From NCBI GenBank assembly GCA_030066195.1, contig JASJCB010000088.1, forward strand, positions 1-43,317: a DNA stretch of 43,317 nt. Reading direction: 5' to 3'. The DNA is from Acidobacteriota bacterium. Lineage in GTDB: Bacteria > Acidobacteriota > Holophagae > Acanthopleuribacterales > Acanthopleuribacteraceae. A model generated the notes under the pieces. It did not search any database. It was not told the DNA's origin and was given only the letters and a program-made list of their open reading frames with translations. The first letter of the stretch is position 1. Each line of letters opens with the position of its first letter. The position numbers were made by a program, and so were the translations under genes. Shown in pieces: positions 1 through 8,700 of the stretch.

Positions 1-105
1 GGTTCCTTCGTCGCGAACAAAACCCACCTTGCTCATAAGCAGGGTCATCATTCAGGCCGGCTGTCGGTTCCATACCCTGGTTGTGCCGGGCGGGCCTTGT
101 TCACG

Positions 106-825
106 CTACCTTCTTTTATTCTTGGAAGCCGGTGACTCGACGGGGCGAGTGACCGCATCTTTCAACCAGAGTGGAATCTCCTGTTTACCTTTTGGAGACA
201 GTTCGTAGACGCCTTGGGAAACCCGGTCGAACCATCCGTAGACGTCTCTGTATACAATGTTCCGAGCCTTCGGTTCCTCAAGGGCTTTCGCGATGTCGGA
301 CGCTTTGGTCGGTCCTTGCTCCATCAGGAAGCGGGCAATGGCCAGGGCTCTTTGCCGATAGGCGGTCATGATGCCCTTCCGTTTATCGGTCCCGCCGAGG
401 TTGGGATCGCCCACGCGTTTTTCGAATTCGCCGAGCAGGCGTTCGCGACGGCGTTTCGACGGGCGGGGCTTGTAGGGACCCGGGTCCAGCAGGACGCCCA
501 CGTGGCCCGGCCCATACGCCGTATCGATCACCAAAAGTCCCAGGCCAAGCATCCTCAGCAGCTTGATGATGCGTTTCCGCCGGCGGTTCAGGGTCTTACA
601 CTGTTTCGGAACGCCGATGTAGACCTTCGGGGTCAGCGCCAGCCTGTCCACTGCCTGAAGAATCACGCTGAGGTTGAGCGTGAGCTTCAGTTCAACCAGG
701 ACCGGCACTTCATCGCCGCGTACCGCCATGGCGTCGCAATCTTGGATTTCTGCTTTCACCGCATATCCCTGAGCTTCCAGAAACCGCTTCAGGGGAGGAT
801 AGAGATCCGATTCCTTCATAGCCAT
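106..825 (-). CDS. DUF2161-like putative PD-(D/E)XK phosphodiesterase
   Basis: A 239-residue protein without signal peptide or membrane segment, so probably cytoplasmic. The N-terminal half fits a restriction-endonuclease-like fold: an acidic DCDAMAV stretch near residue 30 is followed by VLVELKL near residue 45, matching the D...E-x-K core of PD-(D/E)XK enzymes. The order ESDLYPPLKRFLEAQGY at the N-terminus is typical of DUF2161 proteins. After a basic linker, residues about 155-220 (ARFLMEQGPTKASDIAKAL onward) look like a winged helix that could bind DNA. Two in-frame ATGs lie at 825 and 819; a GGA just upstream favours the first. The product is probably a nuclease-like enzyme, but no substrate can be read from the sequence. 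The neighbouring genes give no functional link. Confidence 0.72.
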   Translation of the reverse strand: MAMKESDLYPPLKRFLEAQGYAVKAEIQDCDAMAVRGDEVPVLVELKLTLNLSVILQAVDRLALTPKVYIGVPKQCKTLNRRRKRIIKLLRMLGLGLLVIDTAYGPGHVGVLLDPGPYKPRPSKRRRERLLGEFEKRVGDPNLGGTDKRKGIMTAYRQRALAIARFLMEQGPTKASDIAKALEEPKARNIVYRDVYGWFDRVSQGVYELSPKGKQEIPLWLKDAVTRPVESPASKNKRR

Positions 826-948
826 GCCGTCCGGGTCGCGCCGTTTTCAAACTTACCTATCATACCTGAAATCTGAAGGGATGTTTGTCCTCGTGAGATC
901 GGGGTGAAGAAGAGTTCCGGCGGCCGGACGCGTTACCGGCGGGTTCGG

Positions 949-975
949 CCCACGCGTCCGTTGGGGACGCGTGGG
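949..975 (-). terminator. Perfect 11-bp GC hairpin after the thioredoxin-like gene
   Basis: CCCACGCGTCC and its exact complement GGACGCGTGGG enclose a 5-nt loop, 10 bases past the stop codon of the minus-strand gene that ends at 986. A TTTT follows on the plus strand only, so it is a hairpin terminator without a U tract for the minus-strand gene. It could also serve plus-strand transcripts. Confidence 0.55.
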
Positions 976-985
976 TTTTGCTCCG

Positions 986-2101
986 CTACTGCATGATGCC
1001 GCCGTTACAGGAGGCGTCGGAGAGACTGAAATCTCGGAAGGGTTCCAATCGGTTCAGTTCGGTGACCACCTCGCCGCGCCAGGTGAAGCTGGGACTGCCG
1101 TCCCGGATGCCGCGTTCGCCCGCCACATAGGCGTATTCTTGGGCGATGAGCAGTTCGCCTTCTTGGGCGATGGTATCGGCAATGCCCTTTACCGTCGAAC
1201 GGTCCATGCCCAGCTTGCCGGCCAGTTGCCGCCAGGGCCCGTCGTCCGCCGCGCGTTCCATCAAGTAGGCGTGGAAGAGTTCCGGGTACTGGTCGCGAAT
1301 GATCATTTGCACCAGGTTCTCCTCGATTTCCGCCGCGCCTTTCATGCTGATAAAAGGGGCGTCGGGTTGCTTGGGGTCCTTGAAGAAGATGTAGCGCACC
1401 GACAGGTTGGGCGCCTTGCCCGGATTGGCGGCCAGATAATCCAACAAGGCGTGCTCGGCCTTGCGTGCATAGGGGCAGACGCTCATGACGTAGACTTCCA
1501 GGGTATCCTCGGGATAGGCGGAATAAGATGCTACTTCCAGCGTTGCCCTTTGTTTTACCACACCCTCGATGCGCAGGGATTCGCCCACCAGCGATTCCAA
1601 TTCGTTCGCGGCGGTCAGGGAGAAACGGCCGCGTGGGTCGTCCAGCCACAGCTTGCCGTCGCGTTTCAGCAGCCGGCCCGCAATGCTGGTCATTTCCCAG
1701 ATGGGATTGGCCTCGGCTTTTTCCAGTTTGGCGTGGATGGATTGGATCAGTTGCAAAGCCAGTTTCACGTCGGCGCGAGGGTTGTTTAGGTCTGCGGCGA
1801 CGACCAGTTGGTGACTGCGTTCGGCCAGCCAGAAGTTCCAGACCTTGAACAGTTGCGGGTTTTCTATGGTCAAACGGCAGCGGGTTTCGCCGTTTTGTTG
1901 GTAGAGGGTTTGGCGGAATTCGGCCTCGCCGCCGTGTTTGCTGACCCCGCTGATCGCGGCGGCGTGATAGATGGAGAGTTCGGCAAGGGACAGGTCCAAC
2001 TCATAGGACGGGCGCGTCGCGGCAAGGGAGTCGCTTTCGCCGGCTTGGATGAAAAGAGCAGCCATGAGGGCAACCGGCAGAATCATCGATAAACGTGTCA
2101 T
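986..2101 (-). CDS. Secreted thioredoxin-fold (DsbA/DsbG-like) protein with CPYA motif
   Basis: A 371-residue protein that begins with a signal peptide (MTRLSMILPVALMAALF, cleavage probably before residue 30). The C-terminal half, from about residue 200, has a thioredoxin/DsbA-like segment: LEVYVMSVCPYARKAE, followed by a helical insertion (MIIRDQYPELFHAYLM) and later TWRGEVVTELNRLEPF. The active-site position reads C-P-Y-A instead of C-x-x-C, so classical disulfide exchange by that motif is unlikely; other cysteines lie near residue 75 and at the C-terminus (ASCNGG). The N-terminal 190 residues are not recognised. The start is fixed by GGAGG six bases before ATG. It is probably periplasmic or extracellular; the substrate is unknown. 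Confidence 0.7.
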   Translation of the reverse strand: MTRLSMILPVALMAALFIQAGESDSLAATRPSYELDLSLAELSIYHAAAISGVSKHGGEAEFRQTLYQQNGETRCRLTIENPQLFKVWNFWLAERSHQLVVAADLNNPRADVKLALQLIQSIHAKLEKAEANPIWEMTSIAGRLLKRDGKLWLDDPRGRFSLTAANELESLVGESLRIEGVVKQRATLEVASYSAYPEDTLEVYVMSVCPYARKAEHALLDYLAANPGKAPNLSVRYIFFKDPKQPDAPFISMKGAAEIEENLVQMIIRDQYPELFHAYLMERAADDGPWRQLAGKLGMDRSTVKGIADTIAQEGELLIAQEYAYVAGERGIRDGSPSFTWRGEVVTELNRLEPFRDFSLSDASCNGGIMQ

Positions 2102-2138
2102 TCAATCCTCCAAAAATCGTAAATTGATGCTCGGGAAG

Positions 2139-2165
2139 AAGCTCCCGCCGCCGGGGCGGGAGCTT
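2139..2165 (-). terminator. Perfect 11-bp hairpin terminator of the FG-GAP gene pair
   Basis: AAGCTCCCGCC pairs exactly with GGCGGGAGCTT around a 5-nt loop. It lies 12 bases downstream of the stop codon of the minus-strand gene ending at 2178, and before the ribosome-binding site of the next gene. On the transcript the stem is followed by CTTCCC, so the U tract is weak. Confidence 0.65.
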
Positions 2166-2177
2166 TCGGGCCGCGAT

Positions 2178-4412
2178 CTAGAAACCGCAGATTGGGGTTG
2201 GGCTGGGGTTGTAGCAAAGCGATGAAGTGGATGTTTGCCAGGTTCCATCAGTCTTACAGGTTTGGCGGGTTGCGCGCCAACCGATGCCGGTCGGGCAATT
2301 GGTAGGGTTGGTATAACACCTGGCTCCCGGGGTGTAGGTTTTGCTTCCCCAGGTGCAGGTATTCGCGCCCACCTTCAGCGTGATGTTGCTGCCGGAACTG
2401 GTCACCGACATGGCGCCCGTGCCGACGATGCTTATATTGGGGCCGTTGGAACCGTTCAGCAGCCTTACGCCGCTTGCATTCGGACCTTGGGGGCCGTCGG
2501 GACCCTTGGGACCTGTCGGGCCCTGCGGGCCGTCCGCTCCCCGGTTCAGGTCGGCCTGGATGGTGCCGTCCGGGAACTTCAGGCCGCCGACCGTGCTGTG
2601 AATGATGCCGGTCACCTGAAGGCGATCCGAGGGGTTCGAAGTACCCATGCCCACGGCGCTGAGGGCGTAGGCCATGGCGCGTCCGCCGGTATTGATCTGC
2701 GCGCTGTAATAGGGCGCGCCGACCAGGGCGGCGCCCGGCATCAGATCGACCTCGCGGCCGAAGTACTCGTCGATTTCCTCGCCGTTGAAGGTGTACATCA
2801 GGCTGCCGGTCGCACCGCTGTAGACGGCCACGTAACCCGCACCGGTGCCGGTGGGGAAGTCCTGCGGGGCGCCGATGATCAGTTCGGGCACACCGTCGCC
2901 GTCAAGATCCTGGTCACCGGCCACGGCCGAACCGAAGCGATCGCTCGCCGCATTGCCGGTGAAGGTATAGATCAGAGCTCCGGTAGCGCCCGAAAAGACG
3001 CGGGCCGCGCCGGCATAGGTGCCGATTCCGCCGTTCTCGTTGGGGGAACCCACGATCAAGTCGGCCGTGCCGTCACCGTCGATGTCGCCGGCGTTGTTGA
3101 CCGCGCGACCGAAAGAGCTGTCGGATTCGAAGCCGTTCAGGGTATGGATGGCCGCGCCGTTAAGGCCCGAGAACACGGTGGCCTGTCCGGTAAAAGAGTT
3201 GTTACCCGGGGCGCCGACAATGAAATCATCCTTGCCGTCGCCGTTGACATCGTCCAGTCCGCTGACCGCATTACCGAAGAAATCGACCTCGGTGGAACTG
3301 CCTGTCAGGTGGTACAGCAGGCTTCCGTCGAAACCGGAGAATACCCGGGCATAGCTGGGACCCTGGATGCTGAGCAGGTAGACATGGGGACCGGCGATGA
3401 CATCGTCGTAACCGTCGCCGTTGACGTCGCCGGCGCCCGCAACGGCCACCCCGAAGGAATCGCCGGTGCCGTTACCCGAGAACGAGTAGAGCAGACTGCC
3501 GTCAACGCCGCTATACACCTCGGCAAAACCCGGGGTCTGGGACTGGGGTTTGCCGATGACGAAATCGGACGTGCCGTCGTTGTTCACATCGCCGGCGTCC
3601 GCAACGGCGGAGCCGAGGGCCGCGTGATTCACGGCGCCGGTGTAGGTGTAGATTGCCGAGCCGTCGCGACCCGAGACCACCACGGCCTCACCGTTGTTGA
3701 AACCCGATGCGTTGGGGCCGTTGCTGCCGTAGATCCAGTCGGCAACGCCGTCGCCGTTGATATCGCCCAGGCCGGCGATACTGCTGCCCGTGCGCTGACT
3801 GGTGAATTGACCGTAGAAGGTGACCGCGGCTTGGGAAACCGAGGCGCCGGTGCCGGCCACATTCAGGTTGACTGTTTGCGGATAAAGCAGCCCCAGCGTA
3901 GGCGTAGACGAGGCCTTGATACAGGCGGTCGACGCCTGGTCATCCATGGATACCGGACAAATTCGGGTTGCCTGTGCGATCACCAGACCGCCGACGGTAG
4001 TCGTCCCGGTGACGGTGACCACGGAGGCGGCCTTGGCCGTAGCATCATGGGCGGGATCGGAGGAGACATCGCTGAAGATGCCGCGTTTATTCAACATCAC
4101 TTTCAGGGTGCCGTCTTCCTTGATCAAGGCCAGATCGGGGAAGTCGTTGCCGTCCAGGTCGACCACATGGGCAAAGACCGTATCGGTCTGGCCGCCCAGA
4201 TGAACCCGGTCAGTGAAATCTTGGTTCTTGCCGTCGCGAAAGAGGAACATGCGGTCCTTGCCTTCGGGGTTGGTTGCATAGAAATCGCGGTGGCCGTCGG
4301 CGTTGAAGTCGGCGTAAACGGCCATGCTTTTACCCGCCGGCGCATCCGCGATATCCTGGCTCGAAACCCAAGGGGCCAGAAGCATGCTGAAAAGTAGAAT
4401 AATGGTTTTCAT
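2178..4412 (-). CDS. Secreted FG-GAP (integrin-like) beta-propeller protein with collagen-like linker and Cys-rich tail
   Basis: A 744-residue secreted protein. After a signal peptide (MKTIILLFSMLLAPWVSS) come two FG-GAP/VCBS-like calcium loops (ADFNADGHRDFY, VDLDGNDFPDLAL). Residues about 205-580 hold a run of FG-GAP repeats with D-x-[ND]-x-D-G loops (DINGDGVADW, DVNNDGTSDF, DVNGDGYDDV, DVNGDGKDDF, DIDGDGTADL, DLDGDGVPEL) plus one degenerate copy, which suits a seven-bladed propeller. A tail-fibre-like FPDGTIQ segment, about seven Gly-x-y triplets (GPQGPTGPKGPDGPQGP) and a C-terminal region with six cysteines follow. It starts 10 bases after the stop of the upstream paralog with AGGGGG as ribosome-binding site, so the two form an operon. 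It probably acts in adhesion or as a surface protein. Confidence 0.85.
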   Translation of the reverse strand: MKTIILLFSMLLAPWVSSQDIADAPAGKSMAVYADFNADGHRDFYATNPEGKDRMFLFRDGKNQDFTDRVHLGGQTDTVFAHVVDLDGNDFPDLALIKEDGTLKVMLNKRGIFSDVSSDPAHDATAKAASVVTVTGTTTVGGLVIAQATRICPVSMDDQASTACIKASSTPTLGLLYPQTVNLNVAGTGASVSQAAVTFYGQFTSQRTGSSIAGLGDINGDGVADWIYGSNGPNASGFNNGEAVVVSGRDGSAIYTYTGAVNHAALGSAVADAGDVNNDGTSDFVIGKPQSQTPGFAEVYSGVDGSLLYSFSGNGTGDSFGVAVAGAGDVNGDGYDDVIAGPHVYLLSIQGPSYARVFSGFDGSLLYHLTGSSTEVDFFGNAVSGLDDVNGDGKDDFIVGAPGNNSFTGQATVFSGLNGAAIHTLNGFESDSSFGRAVNNAGDIDGDGTADLIVGSPNENGGIGTYAGAARVFSGATGALIYTFTGNAASDRFGSAVAGDQDLDGDGVPELIIGAPQDFPTGTGAGYVAVYSGATGSLMYTFNGEEIDEYFGREVDLMPGAALVGAPYYSAQINTGGRAMAYALSAVGMGTSNPSDRLQVTGIIHSTVGGLKFPDGTIQADLNRGADGPQGPTGPKGPDGPQGPNASGVRLLNGSNGPNISIVGTGAMSVTSSGSNITLKVGANTCTWGSKTYTPGARCYTNPTNCPTGIGWRATRQTCKTDGTWQTSTSSLCYNPSPTPICGF

Positions 4413-4422
4413 GTGGCGCCCC

Positions 4423-5448
4423 CTACTGACCGCACAGAGGCGTCGGCGCAGGATTGGAACAAAGTGAGGAGGTTACCAGGTTCCAGCTTCCATCCGCCTG
4501 GCAGACCAGCCTGTCCGCCCGGAAGCCGAAGGTGCAGGGAATTTCGTTGTAGCCCAGATAGCAAACGGAGCCGGTAGTATAGGTTTTGCCGGAATAGGTG
4601 CAGGTGGCGGTGGGTACGTTGACGGTGATGGTGCTGCCGGAGGTAGAAACCGAGGCGGAACCGGAGCCGGTAATCGACAAAATGGGACCGGCAAGGGCAT
4701 TAATGGACTGAATGCCGTTCTGGCCTGCCGGGCCGGGGTCGCCTTGAGGTCCCGTGTTGCCCTGGGGTCCCTGATTGCCTTGGGGGCCCTGTGCCGTCGC
4801 TGTTGTTTGCAATGAGCCGTCGGGGAAGCGGAAACCGCCGGAACTGCTGTAGATGACCCCGGCCACTTCCAGCTTTTCGCCGGGATTGGTGGTACCGATG
4901 CCTACATTGCCCGAGGTCGCCACGAACAGGTCCTGGGTGAGCGGGTAGAGCAGGCCCAAGGTGGGTGTGGACGATGCCTTCAGGCAGCCGCCCGCCTGGT
5001 CCTTGATGGAGTTGACGCAGTTCAATTGAACCGCGGTGACCGCCTGGTAGGGACCCGCGGCGGCAACGGCAGCCGCGGCGGCCGTCTGCAGGCTTTGGGA
5101 GCTGGATACATCCGAGAACCTTCCCCTGTTGTTTTGCATCAGCACCAGGCTGTCGTCGTCTTTGACCAACACCAGGTCCAGGGCGCCGTCGTTGTTCAGG
5201 TCGGTCGAAACGGCTTGTACCGTATTGGTTTGGCCGTCAAGATTGGCGTCGCCGGTTTTGTCCACCAGGGCGCCGTTTACGCTGAAGAAGAAGTGATCGA
5301 TGCCGTCGGCGTCCACCACGTACATGTCCCGAACCCCGTCGCCGTTGAAGTCGGCGTAGAGGGTTTGGGACCGATCGCTTTGAGCAAATAAGGGCGAGGC
5401 TGCAACGAGCAGCGCGTATAAAGCTATCTTTAACGAGTTAGCTGTCAT
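4423..5448 (-). CDS. Secreted FG-GAP/collagen-like/Cys-rich protein, short paralog
   Basis: A 341-residue paralog of the downstream gene that lacks the seven-bladed propeller. Order: signal peptide (MTANSLKIALYALLVAASPLFA), two calcium-loop repeats (ADFNGDGVRDMYV, TDLNNDGALDLVL), the shared segment KASSTPTLGLLYP, a tail-fibre-like stretch (GNVGIGTTNPGEKLEVAG then FPDGSLQ), collagen-like triplets (GPQGNQGPQGNTGPQGD), a short beta segment and a Cys-rich C-terminus ending NPAPTPLCGQ, matching NPSPTPICGF in the paralog. GGAG eight bases before ATG supports the start. It is the first gene of a two-gene operon that ends at the hairpin at 2139-2165. It is likely extracellular; the role in adhesion is inferred. 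Confidence 0.82.
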   Translation of the reverse strand: MTANSLKIALYALLVAASPLFAQSDRSQTLYADFNGDGVRDMYVVDADGIDHFFFSVNGALVDKTGDANLDGQTNTVQAVSTDLNNDGALDLVLVKDDDSLVLMQNNRGRFSDVSSSQSLQTAAAAAVAAAGPYQAVTAVQLNCVNSIKDQAGGCLKASSTPTLGLLYPLTQDLFVATSGNVGIGTTNPGEKLEVAGVIYSSSGGFRFPDGSLQTTATAQGPQGNQGPQGNTGPQGDPGPAGQNGIQSINALAGPILSITGSGSASVSTSGSTITVNVPTATCTYSGKTYTTGSVCYLGYNEIPCTFGFRADRLVCQADGSWNLVTSSLCSNPAPTPLCGQ

Positions 5449-5476
5449 AGCTTTTCTCCATGAAATTACTGAATAT

Positions 5477-5493
5477 GTTGTAAGGGATACAAC
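5477..5493. promoter_or_regulatory. Inverted repeat in the leader of the FG-GAP operon
   Basis: GTTGTA and TACAAC form a perfect 6-bp inverted repeat with a 5-nt spacer, about 30 bases upstream of the start codon at 5448, in an otherwise AT-rich leader. It could be an operator half-site pair or a small RNA hairpin. The remainder of 5,494-5,673 is AT-rich non-coding DNA in which I see no convincing -35/-10 pair. Confidence 0.25.
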
Positions 5494-5673
5494 AGAGAAA
5501 ATACTAGCAGCGATTTAGGTAAAGACTCATTAAAATTTTGCTTTTTGATCTAAAAAAATGTCAGAAACAGCAAAAGGTAGAGCAATCCCAATAGGTGATC
5601 GATGCCGAGAGCGGTCAAATCAACGACGGTGCCGCGGACTCATAGAGCAGCGAAAGATATGCGCCGGCGGGAA

Positions 5674-5698
5674 GGGCCGCGGGTATCACCCGCGGCCC
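5674..5698 (-). terminator. Perfect 11-bp hairpin terminator of the giant gene
   Basis: GGGCCGCGGGT pairs exactly with ACCCGCGGCCC around a 3-nt loop, 9 bases after the stop codon of the 22-kb gene. The transcript continues TTCCCG, so there is no U tract. Its position right after the gene makes a terminator the likely role. Confidence 0.65.
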
Positions 5699-5707
5699 GA
5701 GATGAGT

Positions 5708-8700
5708 TTAGCGGCCGGGCAGCAGCGGCATGCCGGCCGGGTTTCCGCGTACCTGGTCGGGATTGGCCAGGAGTAGGATGAACCGGCCGGTCTCGCTGTC
5801 AAAGCGGTCGAAGGTTCGATTCAGTTGAATCAGCCATTCACCGTCATCCAGCGAGAGGGCTTCCCGGACGCGGTAGCGTTGATCACCCCATTGCAGCCAG
5901 GCCCCGATCATATTGTGAGCGTTTCCGTTCCACTTCAGACGCAGCACGCTGCCCCGGTTATTTTCCAGGACTTTAACGATGTGGCCGTCGAGGAGCGGAA
6001 GCGTTTGCGGCATGGTGACCGAAACCGTTTCTTTGGTCATGGGCCAGGCGTTGCCCAGCCACAGAGTATCCTCATCCGGCATCGACATGACCACGGTCCC
6101 GCGCACCGCTTCCTCCAGGCCCGTAATCACGACGCCGTGGAATCGGTGTCGGAAGGCCGCGTGTACGGCAACGCGACCGCCGCCGCCGATGCCTTGGGAG
6201 CCGTTACCGCCGGAGACATCGATTGTGCCTCCGCCCAGCAGATGGTCGGTTAGGATGAGGACGGAACCACCGGAGGCGAAACCCTTGCCGCGTGCCGTGA
6301 CGAGGCCGTTCAAGACCAGGGTGCGCGACTCCAAGATCACCGCACCGCCGCCGGCCTCTCCGCGACCGGGACGCGTGGGATACACCGGGGAGCCGTACAC
6401 CATGGTTTCCGGTTCACCCGCGGCCAGGCCGCCGTGAACCGCGTGGAATGCGCCTTGTTCGGCAACACCGCGACCGTCGAGAGCGACGGCTGAGGTGGCG
6501 TCGATTTCAATGGTTTCAGCGCTAAGCCATAGGGGCTCTGCCTCCAAGCCGGCACGAACCGGGTGGGTAATTGTGCTGCCCCGGGTCAACAACAAGGAGC
6601 GTGCTTCGAAACTACCCGAAATGACCAGGTGGGTGTCTACCAGAATGACGTTTTCATCGGTGACATAGTCATTCAGGTGAACGGTTTCGCCGGTGACCAG
6701 GATACCGTCCGGCGTCAGTTCGCCCGCCTCGACCAGGGCGTCGGTTTCCTCGGCCAGGGCGGCGCTCAGCGTGATTACGGTGATGGTAGAGGAGGCGGTC
6801 TGGTTACCGCCGGTGTCTACCGCGACCACTTGAACGTCATAAGAGGTGGAAGCGGTCAGTCCGCTGACGGTGACGCCGGTTGCCGGGGCGGCTACCGTGG
6901 CGACAGTGCTGCCGTCTAACTTGACCCGGTACTCCGCGATGTCGGTATCGGCCGGTTCGGTCCAGCTGAGGTCGATCGATGTGGCTGTAGGCGTGCCGGC
7001 CAGACCGGAGACAGCGGCCGGCGGATTGAAGTCCAGGTAACCGGTCTTGGAATCCATTCCCGCCATACCGGTTGTAAACAGCTGACGGACCTGGGTTTCG
7101 GTAAGAGAGCTGTTCCAGAAGGCCACATCGTCCATATAGCCTTCGAAACCATAGGTCTGTGACGGCTTGCGGCCCAACTGCCAAAAGGCGGAAGCAGCCG
7201 CGGCAAATTCGGTCACACCGGCGGTTACCGTTTCCATCAAACGGCCGTCGAGGTAGATTTTCAACAAACCGTTATCGAAGGTTACCGCGAGATGATACCA
7301 ATTGTTGAGTTCGTTATAGGCCCTGGCTGTTGCGGAACGGGTGGCACTGCCCTCGTTGCCTTGGAACTGGTACCAGAGGTGGTCCCTTACATACCGGATG
7401 GAGTAGGATTCCGTGGTGTTATTGCCCAGATACAGAAGACCCCAATAGGTGGCAATGGGTTTTTTCTGAGGATACAACCATGTGGAGAAGGTAAAGGTCC
7501 GGCGATTGTCCAGGTCCACCGGGTTGGTTTTCCTCATATAACTCGAGTCCAAAAGTCGTGCCGCTTTACCGAACCCGGTTCGACTGGACACGGAATAGAC
7601 AAAGGAGGGTGTCAGGTCGTTCTGTCCGTAGGTATCGGTAAAATTGCCATGGGTGTCTTCCATCGGCCAATAGGACACCGGTTTCGGATAGGTCGCGCCG
7701 TCCGAGGGAGGCGTCGCCATCCAAAAACGAGGACCGTAACTCGCATTGCCGGAAGTATCGACAGCGGCAACACGCACCTCGTAATCGGTGTTTTCGGTGA
7801 GGCCGGTGATGTCGTAGGAGGTTGCGACCGTGGACAGATCGGCGACCGGGTTGCCGTTGACGAAGACCTTGTAGCCGCTGAGATCGCCCGCGCTGTCGGC
7901 GGAACCGGTCCAGTTGACCCCGATGGAGGTAGGCGTCAATGTGAATGTAGGATCGCCGGCCTCCTCGGGTGGGCGCAGGTCCAGGGTGGTGACGCCGTTC
8001 ATGCCGTCGTAGAGTAATTGAACCTGATTGGCGTCCAGGGCCTGATCGAAGGTCATGGCTTCGTCCACGTTACCGTTCAGGTATTTGCCGGCCCAAAGGT
8101 GCCTGCCGAAGAACATGAACCCGTCCGAGTTCACGGGCAATGTCGCCGCCCAGGTCGCGGAGTTATGCAATTGGCCGTTGACGTAGAGTTGGGCCTGGCC
8201 GTTGTTGAATATCGCGGTGACAAAATACCAGGTATTGGTGGATAAGCTGTTGGAATCTACCGTCTGACGGGTTGCGTGACCGTTGGAGCGGAACGATACC
8301 CTACCCGAAGAAGTGGTAACCAGGCTGTAGGCTTCAAAAGTCTTGGTGCCGTAGGACATAATGGGACCGTCTTCATTGAAGCCGGTAATCTTGACCCAAG
8401 CCGACAGCGTGAGGGTTTCCGCCAGGTCCAGTTCCGGGCTGACCTTGGCCAGTCCGACGGCGGAGTTGCTGCCGTTGAAATAGAAGGATTCGCCGATTTT
8501 ACCGGCCTGGTTGATCGCCCCGAGGTGATAGTTGGCATGGTTGCCGCCCACCACGTCGAAGGGGTATTGGAGGAGGCCGCTGACGATTTTGTCTGCCGGG
8601 TCGAAAGTGTGGTAGTTAACCGGGGTAGGCACGGAAACCTCCCCGGCCGAAACATCGATATCGATGCTCAACGAATCGACGGCATTGTTGCCGGAACTAT

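Noticed and set aside
1..51. Possible start of another minus-strand gene at the left edge (ATGATG at 51)
   Set aside because: Only 17 codons are visible and no convincing ribosome-binding site precedes them.
2235..4397. 720-codon frame on the plus strand
   Set aside because: It is antisense to the FG-GAP gene; its composition (Gly, Val, Ala, Asp) mirrors the calcium-loop repeats of the real gene.
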